NCBI GenBank assembly: GCA_004335835.1
Contig: RWJK01001155.1
Coordinates: 1-64,000, forward strand
Length of the DNA stretch: 64,000 nucleotides
DNA from: Scenedesmus sp. ARA3
Taxonomy: Eukaryota > Chlorophyta > Chlorophyceae > Sphaeropleales > Scenedesmaceae
Direction of reading: 5' to 3'
Every line of letters starts with the position of its first letter. The first letter of the stretch is position 1. Of the stretch, positions 24,267 to 36,349 are shown one piece after another. A model generated the notes under the pieces. That model was not told the origin of the DNA. It did not search any database and saw only the letters and a list, made by a program, of their open reading frames with translations. The translations under genes were made by a program, and so were the position numbers.

Positions 24267-25267
24267 TGGTGGTGGTGGTGGTGGAGGTGTATAGATGCAC
24301 GCAGCACCTGCTGTGACTTGGCTGGATGGACAACTGGGACATGCGCTGATGCTGCAGTCGCCACGCAAGCAAACTGCTGGTTGCGCGCCAAGCTGACAAA
24401 CACACGCAACTGCACCACCTGCTGCTGTTGATGCAGCTACCCAGTTGCTACAAGCACCACTGCTGCATCCCAGTGGCTGATGCATTGCCTGGCAGCACTA
24501 CAACTAGGCTGCAGTGGATTTTGCTCACTGCAGCCGCACCTGGTTTGGCTCGATTGTGCAGAATGGGAAGTTCTCTGCAGGGATGCCCATCTTTGTCAGC
24601 ACGTTGAAAAGTGTGCTCTTTCCCACGTTGGGCATGCCGACAATGCCCATCTGCACAAGGCAGCAGCACCATGAGCGTGAAGTGCAGGTACGCACAGTGA
24701 AGACTCAGCCTGTTGATACAGCTCATGTGGCGGCGCCAACAGCAAGCCTATGCTTCCTGTGTCAGTGCAGAGTTCCCACAACATACATTACTGTCTAGGC
24801 CAATGCAAGTTGCAGGCAACCCACAGCAGGGCGACTCTGGTCGGTCAAGGTGCAAGGCGCAAGTTGTGCGTTGCCAACACAGCAACCCCATCTTGAGCTT
24901 GTGGAACTGCATTTGCTGAAGCTGTGATCATTAAACTTGCATACCAGAGCAATCGAAAGCTGGTTGATCACAGACAAACCACCACCAAGTGCTGTGGTCC
25001 AGGCTGTTCCCACTATTTGCAGGTGCTGGTACTGCTGCTGCTGCTTGCAGTGCAACTGACAGGGCTTGAGTTGCTGAATGACATATCTCATTCAAAGAAG
25101 CAGACGAATGCGCTGCTTTTGGGTTCGCATGTACAGACACTAGGCAGCAATCCCACGAAGCACCAGCAGCGTGGCGAGTGACGGCGAGGCCAACGCACTT
25201 TGAGGTTGTTCCTGAAGCGGCCAAGAATAGGCTTCTCCTTAACTTCTTCCTTCTTCTTTGGAGCCAT
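20764..25267 (-). CDS. OLA1: Obg-like ATPase 1 (YchF family), 10 exons
   Basis: Exons: 25267-25199, 24650-24540, 24219-24110, 23471-23281, 22866-22790, 22544-22308, 22061-21885, 21623-21456, 21036-21028, 20787-20764. The model gives 390 residues, normal for the family. OLA1/YchF proteins are cytosolic nucleotide hydrolases linked to ribosomes and stress. The P-loop GMPNVGKST lies at 28-36. The G3 DIAGLV and the loop [13 protein letters not shown] lie at 91-107. The C-terminal TGS-type domain includes [19 protein letters not shown] and ends KFNVTASGKK. The N-terminus is [20 protein letters not shown]. The G4-like position reads N226-C-S-K, where animal OLA1 usually has N-x-x-E. Exon 9 is only 9 bases (Lys-Phe-Asn), bounded by CAG| and |GTGAGT. 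Introns hold several duplicated exon edges, listed separately. Confidence 0.95.
21690..21728 (-). repeat. Duplicated 5-prime edge of OLA1 exon 8
   Basis: The acceptor and start of exon 8 (CAG|GCCGCGGGCACCATCC, at 21623) recur 97 bases upstream in the gene, at 21720, as CAG|GCCGTGGGCACCATCC. The copy therefore lies in intron 7 and retains a usable AG. Confidence 0.75.
23036..23085 (-). repeat. Duplicated 3-prime edge of OLA1 exon 4, distal copy
   Basis: On the plus strand, TCGCTCAATGTCCTTGAGC begins at 23042 and repeats the end of exon 4, which encodes [13 protein letters not shown] (genuine copy at about 23281-23330). The adjoining intronic sequence is part of the repeated unit of about 122 bases. 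Confidence 0.8.
23156..23205 (-). repeat. Duplicated 3-prime edge of OLA1 exon 4, proximal copy
   Basis: This second copy starts about 122 bases from the distal copy and about 124 from the genuine exon end. The splice-donor neighbourhood (plus strand CCTCACCGCTGAG) is preserved, so three potential donors exist in series. Confidence 0.8.
23551..23603 (-). repeat. Duplicated 5-prime edge of OLA1 exon 4, proximal copy
   Basis: The copy includes the acceptor (CTTCCAG|GGGCGCTGC) and encodes [15 protein letters not shown], beside the genuine [15 protein letters not shown]. After that the frame no longer matches OLA1, so the copy cannot replace exon 4. Offset from the genuine edge is about 124 bases. 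Confidence 0.8.
23682..23735 (-). repeat. Duplicated 5-prime edge of OLA1 exon 4, distal copy
   Basis: A further copy about 131 bases upstream in the gene encodes [15 protein letters not shown] and also keeps an acceptor (TTACCAG|GGGCGCC). Confidence 0.8.
24224..24284 (-). repeat. CTG and CAC triplet tract at a 3-prime splice site
   Basis: On the gene strand a (CAC)n stretch followed by (CTG)n ends at GCACAG, the acceptor of OLA1 exon 3. Confidence 0.8.
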
Positions 25268-27129
25268 TGCTACGCTTTTAAGTGCTGTTGCAAAGGACTG
25301 GTGCTCAGGACTGTACCTTCCACTCTGCTGCTGTGCGTTCTGCCTTACTGCTACAAACGAGAAGCACGTAGCAACTCCGACTACAGATGCAGATGGATTG
25401 TACTACTGCTGCAATCCGTGCTGCGTGCTGCCCACGTACAGCAGGGATCCCATGGGCTTGGCACTGACATGTGTGTGACAGCGGGTCAGGTCTTAGCACA
25501 CTGGAAGCTTTGGCACAGGCCGGCTGATGCAGCTTTGTCACTGCTGTTCGTCGCTCCTGAGAAAGGCACAGTACGGAATGTGCAGGCCGGTTTGCCAGCA
25601 TCTATGCAGCTGTCAACACCAGAGCCCTTAGGCCCAGCGCCCCAAAATAAAGGAGGCAAGCTGCAGACTGCCAGCATGATTGAACACGTTGCCGCGAGCT
25701 GGCTGATAGCCCATCAGAACGTGCCAACCTTCCACTTGCACAATAAGTTACACAGTGATGGATAGCATATGATACAGCGGGCACTGCAGAGCCGGAAAAC
25801 AAGTTGAAGCTGCTGTGTAGGGCATTGCTTGGCAGCATGGCTCCTTTGAAAAGGCCAACATGCAGCAACAGCCAAGCGCCGCCATTTCCTTGATAAACAC
25901 CGCCAAACTCTGTCAAAAGCCTGTCAAACTGCTATTGTACAAGACAAAGACATAACACCAGACCATCCAAGAGGTACGCTTTATGATGCGTTCCGCACGA
26001 CAACAGGAACGGATGCACATGAGCACGAGACTTCACACAGGAAGCAGGAGCTTCACAGAGCATCATGCGTGCTGCTGCCCTGGTAAAATGTCAGCTGACA
26101 AGTACAGGCCGTTAGCGGCTAAGGAATGGGCCATCCCACATTTATCCTGCCTCCAAAGCGCGACACCGCACGAGAAAACCCAAAAAGAAAGAGCAAAAAC
26201 AAAGACCAGGCTACATTGCAGACATGAGCAGCCCTGGTGGCTGCTTGCTACAGGTCATTCAAGATATACAGAAAACCGCACAAGCAAACCAGAGACACTA
26301 GCTGCTGCACCAGGCAATGCAGAGCAGCAGTTATGCCAGATGCTTCACAACGGCCCCGGCGCCAGTTTCAGTCCTGCTTACATGTTGTAAAATGCAAACT
26401 CACCCTTTACAACAGACCCATGTCCCTGCAACACAGAAGAGGGCCAACACAAGATGAGAAAAAGCGCACTGCGTGCTTGACGTTTCCACAAACAACCAAT
26501 GCACCAGCAAAGCCAAAATGAAAGAGAGGCAACCACAAGGTCACCACCAGAGAATACAACATACACTGTCAACCAGCCAGGAGATAGCGTTATGTCCCAA
26601 CCAGACTGCTGCCTTGGCAAAAGACAAACAAACGAGCAAGCACGTGCTTGCGCTGATTCCATCACACGCCCAAAATTCACTCTTCGTCTTCTTCTCTGAT
26701 GTAACATGCACAAACATAGATTGCTGCAGCTGTGCAACAACCTGCATGGCGTTCTGACACCACCTGCCCAGGCACCTGGCAGCCACGGCTTGACACGCGC
26801 CGACGCGCCCCCGCACGCTGGCCACAATTATACAGCTGACAACCTAATCTGATGAGCGGTGCCAGGATGCAAGTAGGGGGCACTCAGATGCATGGAGCTC
26901 CCATGAGGTGAGCGAGTGGTCAACTACCAGGTACAGTCGTAGCACAAATTCATGCAGTGGCAGGTCAATGCCATTGCAGCTTGACGATGGCTGCAATGGT
27001 CAGCTGCTCACAGCCGCGCTCGCAGCTCACTGCTACCCTCACTGCTGTTATAGCTGCCTACAGGCGACTCTGTCAGCACCAGCCCATCTCTGCTGCTGCT
27101 GCTGCCGCTGGATGGGCTGTCAGGCTGCG
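25268..27129. other. Intergenic, 1.9 kb
   Basis: It contains the promoter of OLA1 and the 3-prime UTR of the RNB exonuclease, both on the minus strand. A minus-strand TGTAA occurs at about 26406-26411, roughly 720 bases beyond the exonuclease stop. No other coding signal was seen. Confidence 0.5.
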
Positions 27130-30100
27130 CTACCGCGGCTGCTGCCACCCAAGCCAAGCTGCTGCCACTGCTGCGGCTGACACCTGCTGCAGCTGCATCC
27201 CACCATTAACCACTTCGCTTGCAACAGACAGCGCATCGCTGTCCTCGTCAAGCCCTGCTGCTGCTGTGCCTTGCCGCTGTTGCAATTCCTGCTCAAGTTC
27301 ACCCTCCAGTGACAGCAGTGCACGCTCCACTTCATCCTGAAGTTCATCCTCAAGCTTACCCTCACCCTCGGACCCCTCCTGCTCCCCCTCCTGTGCCTCT
27401 AAATCGTCACTGCTGAACCCCTCGGCTGCTGAGCTGTCGCCAGGCCCTGCTGCCCTGTCCTCAACATACAGCCTGTAGTAGCCGCTGCTGACGTCCACAT
27501 CAGCTAGCCGCAGCAGCAGCCTGTCGCCAGGCAGCACAGGAAACTCCACCTGCAGCAGCAGGGCCACAGAGGCAAGCAGCAAGGACAAGGCAGACAAAGA
27601 CCGCAGACGTCAGCTGATGGTTCCACACATTAAGGAATGTACTGCCAGGTAGAGGGTGCATGCGCCAGCACACATCCAGGCATAGCGAAAGCCCAACATG
27701 TCAGAAGGGTGAAGTTGCACATACTGTGCAACTGCCTTTCTGCCGCCCACAACACCTAGGGCAGCTGCGCGATGACCAACGCAGAGCAGGCCTGGCGCGC
27801 GTCATCACACATGCCCGCACAAAGCCCCGTCCCATCACCAACACATCAATGATGTGACATCAGCCACCCACACCCACCAATCCACCCACCTTGACGATGC
27901 TCTCCAGCCCCAGCTCCTCCAGTGTCACAGCAGCTAGCTGCATCTCAGGCCTGAACCAGCCCAGCACGCAGCCCACCCACGACTGCTCCCGGTGCTGCCG
28001 CAGGTACTCAGCAGCCCAATACTTGGTCACCTCGCCCTCCGCACGGCCCAGCTCGCGCGCTGACTCGCCGGCCGCTGCCGTGATGGCTGAGATGGCGGCG
28101 GCTGAGAAGGGCAGCGCCTCGCCGCGCAGGTGCGCCTGCAGCAGCCAGGGCGGAAACAGCAACACAATGCAAGTTGCAACACAGCCCACGCTCCCAAGCC
28201 TGCCAGCCAGCCTGAAGCAACTACTTTACAGAGCAGTTAATGCGGTCCTCAGGCGGGTGCACAAGCTTGCGACTAACACAGGCGTGCATACAAACACTTG
28301 ACTCAAAAGCAAAGCAAGCGCCAGCTCACCTTGAGGTTAAAGTGAGCCAGGATGTCAGAGTAGCGCCGGATGGGGCTGGTGAACTGCACGTACGCGTCCA
28401 GCGCCAGGCTGGCGTGGCGCACAGGGGACGGCTCAATCACGCTGCGCGTCATGCACCTGCGGGCAGCGACGCAGCACAAGCAGTGTTGATGACGTTGCTT
28501 GGCAGCAGCTACACTACTCACATGCCTTCTCAACAGGCAACGCAGCACACAAACATGTACATGCAATGGAGCGCATCTCTTGTTAGAGGCTGCCACACTG
28601 AGCGCGGCAAGTAAACACATCAAACCACGTGGCTGGCACCAATCTTTTGAACATGCAGAAAAGCAGCAGCAGCAGCAGCGGGCGCCCACCTGCGCAGCGC
28701 GTAGCCCTTGCAGGGCCCCTCTGGCAGCGCGTCCAACGCCTCCTGCGGCGGCAGCTGCGGCGCCTCCTGGCCCCTGTAGGGCAGCGGCAGCTGCTGCGCC
28801 GCGCCCAGGCTGCCCACCGCCTCGCCAGCCAGGATCATCATCTCAGCCACCATCAGCCGCGCAGCACTCTCCCACTGAAAACAGCAACACAGCAGGCAAT
28901 GTTTTGATGTTTTGATGTGTGGCCAGCAAACACGACAGCACATTGCAGGCGCATCCACATGTTGCACAGAGATACACGGCAGCTAAAGCGGGGCATCAAG
29001 ATGACAAGCGACTAGTTGCTGGCGCTACTGCGCACCTGCGACAGCTTGGTGCAGCTGACTGCGGGCCGCAGCGCATCCAGCTGCGCCTGTTCCACCTTGA
29101 GCTGCGCCTCAGGCAAGTCGATGTCGATGCAGCCGCGCGACACGCGCCACGCGCGGCGCAGCCGTGCTGCCTCGTACAGAGCCTGCAGCTGCTCGTGCTG
29201 ACACATGCCGGGGCCTAGGCCCAAGTCAGCGTCCACCTGCAGTGGCAATGTGGCAGGAGAGCAGGGGCATGCGATGTTATTACTGCACTGTCGGCCAGCC
29301 AGGGGTTTGCAACGAACAGATACAGCAGAGATGACTGCAGGAGCCTTTTCTCTGGCTGGGCTGTGTATCATCTTGTGAACAGATCTGCAGGGCCATGCTA
29401 CCTGGCAACGGCTGCAACAAGACAACACCACGCAGTGCCCTATGCTATAGCTGCTATGCTGCTGCTGGGTAAGTTGTGCCAGTTATGCTCACCTCATCAT
29501 AAGTGAGGCGATGCTGCACGCGGATGGTGCTGGGGCCCAGGCTGACAAGCTGCGCCAGAGAGCCGTCATCATTCAGGCTGGCACACACGCTGAACGCGCA
29601 GCACTCCTGCTGCTGCTGCTGCTGGCCATCCTCGCTGCTGCTGCTGCTGCCGAGGCTGAAGGGCCCCTCTGCCAAGCTGCGGGGGAACATGGGCACAGCA
29701 CCCCAAGGGAAGTACAGGGAGCGGGAGCGGGAGCGCGCCTCAGCATCCAACATGTCACCTGCAACACACGAGAGATAACAGCAGCCGCACAGCAGGAACA
29801 GAGTCAGTCTGCAGCAAGGAGGCTGAGGTGCAGCAGCCGGCGCTTGCAGCAAGCAGGCGGCATTCAAACAGCACCTACTCTGGAAGCGTTGCCACTGCCC
29901 GGCTGCACAGCACTGTATACACACGCTGCATGCTGTGCACAGGATTGACGACAGCTCAGCTAGCCTGGCACAACTGCTTGCTTGCAGTGTTGACCCCCTA
30001 AGCAGCCTTCATGCATGGTATCCTGCAAGCTTCGCTGTGCGCACCTGGTGTCAGCCAGCGTGTGGGGTCGGCCACATGCACCCACAGCAGCGGTGCGCCC

Positions 30101-31076
30101 GCCTCATCAGTGGTGATGCTAAGGCCGTCATCAACCTCTGTGGTGCTTGCGTCGTCAACAGTGTACACAGTCAGGTGGGTCAGGTCCATGCGGGTTGATG
30201 CATCTGGGTCAGGAGGCGGTGCAGAGCGCAGCACCTGCAGCAGTAAAGGGGCAGCAGGAGAGGCCCCTCAGCAGGCGCGAGGTGCCAACCACAGGTTCAC
30301 GCTGTCCATGTGGCACGTGCTCGACGCGTACACGCCTGAAGCAGAATGAGGCATCAAATCAAAAACAAGTGCACTGTACATGCTGCTGTCTCTCCGACGA
30401 CTGCAGGACCACCCACCTCTGCTGCAGCTATCAGCGACAGGTCAAAGTCTGCAATGCTGCGGCCGAGCCTCAGCAGCGGCAGCGGCTCGTGCCGCCGCAG
30501 CAGCCCTGCCTCGACCAGCAGGCTTGCAGCCACGTCTGGCTCAGGGCGGCGGCGCAGCAGGCCCAGCGTGTCACGTGCCAGTGAGGCAGCTGACTCAGCA
30601 CACTTGCCTGGCTGGCTGAGCGCAAACTCCTGCAAGCGCAACCCAAACAGATAGTCAAGTCTGAGAACTTTAAAGTCTAGGGACAGCTGCTGTGAGAGCT
30701 GCATGTATGTGTGGTCAACCCAGTTACAGTGCAGGTCGCATGCACAAGCGATGTGCGCAATGCACAGTGCTCGATAAACAGCTGCTGCTGTAAGATTCAG
30801 CTCCATCCTGCTCACGCACCATGAGTGATGCCACGCGCTCTGCATGTGGGCCTGACTTCCACGCCTGCTGCACTGCTGTCGTGCTGCTGGGTCCCTCCTT
30901 GGTGGCGGCTGCACGGGCAGCGTTCCAAGCTTCCAGGAACGCCGCACGCTCTGCTGCTGCTGCTGCCTCAGCTGCTGCTGCTACCTGTGCTGCCTGCACT
31001 GCATCTGCATCGCGCGGCTCGAAGCTCCACACACCACCCTTGAAAACCTGCCAGGGCAGAGACAGCAGCACATCAT

Positions 31077-31114
<38 letters not shown>

Positions 31115-32381
31115 GCAGCAGCAACCATGTGGGTGTGCTGTGATGTTTGCTACAGCAGCTGCTTCAGAGGTGCCTGCAGGCAGGCCTGACACAGCCAGCA
31201 CCATCAGCAAGAGGTAGGCTGCCGCTGCAAAGCATGACTCGGCATCGCCAACAGCTGCAGTCCGCACTCACCTGCTTGAAGTATATGGAGTCATGCAGCA
31301 GCATGCTGAAGGTGATGTACTGCGGCAGCGCTGCAGCATCATCAAACAGCAGCTTGGCCATCTCCTGCAAGCTGTAGCTGCGCACGTCCTCTGCTGCTAC
31401 AGCCCAGGCGATCTCCATCAGCGACAGGTCAGCAGCTGCTGCTGCCTCTGCAAAGCGCTGCACATCTGCAGGCTGGTAGTTGCCGCCTGGCAGCACCAGG
31501 GACACTGTGCGCGCAGGCAGCGAGAAGCGCCGGCCACGCTGCAGCCACGCAACAAATTGCCAGGTTAGCTTGCAGCGAGGGCTAGAATACCAGTGGCGTA
31601 CACAGAGCGGCTGCTACATGTACATGCGGCTGCATGGCTTGCAGCTGAGCCTACACTCCAAGACATCAACAGCAGCAGCGCATGCACAGACCAGCTGCTG
31701 CTGCACCCTCCAGCGACTCGGGTCGCGGTGCAAGGATAATCACCTGGTCCACGATCCACCAGTTCTTCTTGCCATCTGGTGCTTCTACCAGTGCCAGTAT
31801 GTGCTTGTCGTCCTTCTTGTAGCTGATGAGCAGCCCAGGCTGCAGTGCACCTGGCTGCAGCGCACCATCAGCAGCTTTGACAGCCTGGCACCTGTCAGCA
31901 GCAGCATCAAAAGCACTCCATCAGTCATCAGCATCGGAAAACCCTAACAGCGTCCTCTGTGCTGACTGTGCTGCACTATGCAGCCCAGGTTGTTGTCGAA
32001 CCTCGCAACAACACTCCAGCCAGCCAGTCAGGGACTCCTGCAACCTCAGCAAGGCTAACTCTGGCAACCACAAGGGCAGCGCCGAAACGCCAAAACAAAC
32101 TACGAAGGAGCCTAACTATTACAAGCGGAAGTCGCAGCCCCAATGTAAGCGCACCTGCCACGCCACGGCTGATGCGGTGGGAACGCCTGGTGCTGGTTGA
32201 CGTTGCGTGGCCACCAACCAGCTCGCTTCTGGTGTAGGCGCTGCTGCTGACCGGTAGGCGACGGTACCAAGCTAGCAGTGTTTGTAGGTGGCTGCAGCTC
32301 CAGAGAGGGCCTGCCAGTTCGATGCCTGTGGCCGTGGCCTCTCGACAGCGCACCACATCCCGCCTTGAAGGCCACGCTCAT
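27130..32381 (-). CDS. RNR1: RNase II/R-type (RNB) exoribonuclease, probably organellar (12 exons)
   Basis: Exons: 32381-32155, 31891-31744, 31538-31272, 31047-30820, 30629-30417, 30234-30045, 29758-29493, 29236-29036, 28874-28690, 28456-28330, 28135-27890, 27549-27130. The model gives 905 residues. The family degrades RNA 3-prime to 5-prime; the plant homologue RNR1 matures rRNA and mRNA in chloroplasts and mitochondria. The first ~75 residues are basic and rich in Ser, His and Arg, consistent with a transit peptide (inference). The block KKNWWIVDQ follows at ~120. The catalytic RNB start reads VDDASTTEVDDG (387-398) and then WVHVADPTRW. The signature FTSPIRRYSD lies at ~667-676. The C-terminus, after GDRLLLRLADVDV, carries an unusual acidic Glu/Ser/Leu tail of about 110 residues. 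Whether a complete S1 domain is present is uncertain. Confidence 0.92.
31078..31122 (-). repeat. (CTG)n tract upstream of a 3-prime splice site
   Basis: About twelve triplets, CTG on the gene strand, lie 30 bases before the acceptor of exon 4 of the RNB exonuclease, in the branchpoint and polypyrimidine zone. Confidence 0.8.
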
Positions 32382-32669
32382 AGTGCGAACTGATTAACAG
32401 ACAGCAATATTATGTTCCCAGATTATTCCCGTGCTCGCCTGTGAAGCCCAGGCGAGCTCCTTCGGGCCACTGATATCTTCAAACAGGCATCATATCCTCG
32501 TCCGCAAGAGCAACGAGCACAAAATGTCTCCAAAACGTACTGATCAAGCTCTGGTAGCTCTCTGGTAACACAGCCAAGAGCAGTTCGACAAGTACGCTCT
32601 GTTGTTGACGCAGCATCATGTGACCTGACACACCCTACAACCACAACTGAGGGGTTTACGAACCGACTC

Positions 32670-33767
32670 TCATACAAGCTCCCAATCCTCAGCTGCATCC
32701 CCACCAGCATCCCTTTGACCTTCTTCTGCGACAGCTCTCCAAGCAGCAGTGCCCTGCTGCTGCTGCCTTGCTGCATCTGTGTCTACGGTCATCAGTGGTG
32801 CACCGCCTGCGCCAGATGCCAACTGCTGCAACCGACTAGATAGATCATCCAGTTCACCTGCAGGGCCAGACAGAAGCGGATCAGAGCACATGACATGGCT
32901 TATTTTTACAGGTTATCACATAACCTGTGCGCGCAGCCCTCACCGCAGCATAAGCTATTTGCATAAGTTCCAGCAAAGCTTCCAGGCTTCCAGCATTGCA
33001 TCAAGGCAGGGCTGCAGCAAGCGGGCAGCTGTTTGCATCCACTGAGTACATTATTGAATCTAGTACGCCTAGTATGCCAGCGAGCAGTCAGCATTGCAGT
33101 ACATGGGCCTGTGCTCTGCGTGATGGAGCCTGGTGCCAGGTTGCCAGCAGCACTCAGGGCACCAACAGGAACAGCTGATGCATACACAGTGCAACACATG
33201 TTGTGGGTTGCATATCACACCCACCAGCGCTGCTGCAGTAGAAGCCAATGGCTAGCGACGGGTCGATGGAGGTCAGCGGCATCAGGCGTGGCGTGCTGCA
33301 GTGGTAGCTGGCAGCGCCCTCAGGCAGCGCCACCACCTGTGGCCAGGCAGGAAAACAGCAACCAGCCAGAAACACACCAAACGCACACCGTTGATAAAGC
33401 CAGATGAGAGCCCAGGAGCCTATTACAACCACAGTGGAAGGGCAGTGCAGCGTCCAGCAACGTGGCAACAACACAGCTATGCAGTTGCATGCAGGCACAT
33501 AAGCTGAACACCTTTCAGCAGTGAGCTGCATGCACTCGTATCACTGCGCACCAGCAGCGCAACTACAGCTACAGCAGCGCGGCTGACCTGCAAGCTGGAT
33601 GTGTTGCTGCCTCACCTCCTGCACCTCGTGTGGGTCCAGGTACAGCACTGCTGAGCCCTGCGCCCCCAAGAAGTACAGCGAGGCGCCAGGCCGGCCGCCA
33701 ACGATGCCCACAGACTGCGGGAATGTCAACACGGCAGCAAGCTGCGGCAGGTAGCGCTCGTCAACCT

Positions 33768-33809
<42 letters not shown>

Positions 33810-36349
33810 CTGTTGCAGACCCGACGGTCAAACGCAGGCTGCAAGTCGCACAACAGCCAGCAATACTGCATGCTTATGACAACAGCCATACAACGGCATG
33901 CAGGTTGCAGCACAGAAAAGGCAGGGGTTCAACATGTACGCACAACCCTTCGACAACAGTCAGGTGTGCTATATGCGCGCTCACCCTGCCCACTCCCAGC
34001 GTCAGAGGCACCAGCAGCAGCAAACCAGGTTGCTGCTGCGCCTGCTGTCGAGCCTGCTGCTGCCCCGCGTCAGCGCTGCTGCCAGCGGCGCTGCTGCTGC
34101 TGCCGCCGCCAGCCTGGCTTGCAGCTGCTTCCCGCCCACCATCATCTGCCGCTGAGCTGCTGTGGTGGCCTGCCAGCAGCTGTTTTAGCCTGCGCAAAGA
34201 TACAGGCCACAGGTGATGCCATTTCTTGCACAGCATTATGCCCCCTAACAGCAGGACTGGTGGACAAAACAGGTGATGCAATGCTGTGCTCTACATGAGT
34301 ACCAAGCACCTGGCGGCCCCTTCTACCCGAGCAGCTGCCATTTCGCAACCACGTCCACACCTAAACACAGCCTTTGCTCATTAATACACGTTCTGAAGCC
34401 CTGCTGTACAAATGCACCCACCTGTCGAGCTGCAGTGCTGGTGCCCCGCCACCAGGGTCACATGCCACATGCACCTGCAAGCCCAGCGGCTGTTGCTGCT
34501 GCTGCTGCTGCTGGTAGTCTGCTGCTGCCGCTGCCAGCGCCTTGCACAGCACCCATGGCCCCAGCCACTGCCCTGGAACCACCCTGCACAGCAGTGCCAC
34601 CAGGGCAGCACAGCCCACACACACTGTTTGTTAGTTGCAAAAGTCTACGTGTCAACTCGAGGCTACTGTGAGTGCTGCAGGCGTGCTGTAGAGCATATGT
34701 GGTGAGCACAGCCACCACGATAACCGGAGAACATGCTGCCAGCACCAAGCACACTTGCTGTACTGAGCAGATGGCCAAGCTGCTTGGCTGGTCCTGTTGG
34801 CCTGCAGGCGATTGCAGCAACACGACACACCACAATCAAACAGCTAGAACACACGAGCTCACCCATGGTGAGCGCCTGCCCTGCAGATGTTGTGTATTGA
34901 AAAGGGCGCTGAGGTCCCCGGCTGATCAAGGAACAGCCTCAGCAGCGGCAGCTCGTCAGGAACCACGCCACGCCGCTGCGCTGATGTCTCTGCATCTGCT
35001 GCCTGGCCTGCTGCTGCTGCAGCACTTGATTCTTCCTGGCTACTGCTGCCAGCAGCTGCTTGGTCAAAAGATGCTGCTGCTGCTTGTGGCGTGCTGTGTG
35101 TGTTGTACAGCTGAGTGGTCCTACCCCACCAGCACCTGGCTAGTGCCTGCAGGCATTTGCCACAGCAGCAGCACACTCAGCAAACCTTGCCACCAGACAC
35201 TTGACAACATTACAAATTGCCCATCAGCGCAGCACACTAGCTGCCCATTCCACTACTAGTAGGAAGCGCGTGATGCAGCGCCTGAGCATGGTGTTGTCGA
35301 GCATATCCACAGTGACACACAGTCCGGAAGGGAGAGCTGCTAAAGCACTGCATTCAAACTGCAGCCAAGCTGCCCCCAGGCCCCGCACCTCTGCCATCAT
35401 CATCTGCCCGCTGCGTATGGTACAACCCCAGCCCACATCGCTGCTCAGCACTGGTGGGCCTGCAGGACAACATGCAGCACACGGTCATTGTACACACAAG
35501 GTCGCCAGCAGTGCATTCGTTCGGCAGTGACAGCATGACCATAACAGTGCTCCATCTATGTCTGACGTTGCTGGTCAGTGGTGACAATAAACGTGCATGT
35601 AATCTTAAGTTCAACACACCCAAGGCAAGTAAGCAGGCCCAGGTTGACTTCATACATATGAGCCTGCAACTTCTGCTGCTGAAGAAAGCCTGTGCCACTG
35701 CCTTACCCACCTAGCGGGGGAAAGTCTCTCCTGTACGTGAACCAGAACTTGCTGCTGAAATCTTCAAGCAGCAGCTGCTGCATCTGCACAGATATCAGCA
35801 TGAATGCATGCTGACGTAAAGCAAAGCCAAGAAATGCTTGCTGCAGTTGAGGCAGGGTGTGAGCTGCATCTGCATGACACGGGCATGTCATGCATGCACA
35901 TGGCTGGTGCTTGTAGCACCAAGTGGTGTGAAGATACAAGCAGACTGACGTTAAGAATCAGTAGGTCGAGCGGCTCAACAAGGTTACAACATGCCAGTGT
36001 TGGCGCAATGTTGAACTAGCCACATGACCCTCGTAGTGCCACAACACACGCTGCGCTCTGCACATGTGCTGCAATAGCGCACTCGTACACGTATGCTCAC
36101 CTCAGCTGGCAGTGAGTCTGTGCCAGTATCAGTATCATGCAGGCCATACCACAGCCCCAGCAACCATAGGGGTTCTTCTGAGAGACTGCATGTGCCTTGG
36201 ATGAGCTCCTGCAAGCGCTTCAGGCCCAGCACGCTGCTCATGGTGTGGCAGGCCTGAGAGAACTTCAAATACCAGTTTCTGGTCGTGACTCCCGCTTCAA
36301 GAATGCCCTCCTGAATGGCATGGCTTGCTGCCTCAGCATGCTCTCTCAT
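32670..36349 (-). CDS. ATG4: Autophagy cysteine protease ATG4 (9 exons)
   Basis: Exons: 36349-36101, 35783-35711, 35459-35389, 35146-34863, 34583-34422, 34189-33985, 33765-33616, 33336-33225, 32857-32670. They give 497 residues. ATG4 cleaves the ATG8 C-terminus and removes ATG8 from membranes in the cytosol. The catalytic Cys120 lies in SSDVGWGCTIRSGQMMMAE. Asp392 and His394 are in LYLDPHEVQ. Further family blocks are FSSKFWFTYRRDFPPL, PFSIHNICRAG, GQWLGPWVL, LVPLTLGVGR, FPQSVGIVGGRPGASLYF and IDPSLAIGFYC. The protein ends EDWELV, an AIM/LIR-like W-x-x-V motif matching the place of the C-terminal LIR in animal ATG4. Ala/Ser/Gln-rich insertions lie at ~145-175 and ~305-335. The start is the first ATG of exon 1; a longer N-terminus is possible. 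Confidence 0.93.
33767..33810 (-). repeat. (CTG)14 tract at a 3-prime splice site
   Basis: On the gene strand an uninterrupted CTG run ends in CAG exactly at the acceptor of ATG4 exon 7 (CTGCAG|GTTGACG). Confidence 0.85.

Noticed and set aside
30240..30345. Possible extra exon in the RNB exonuclease (frame RVRVEHVPHGQ)
   Set aside because: It cannot be joined in phase to the exon ending at 30417, while that exon joins directly and in phase to 30234, giving the expected family sequence.
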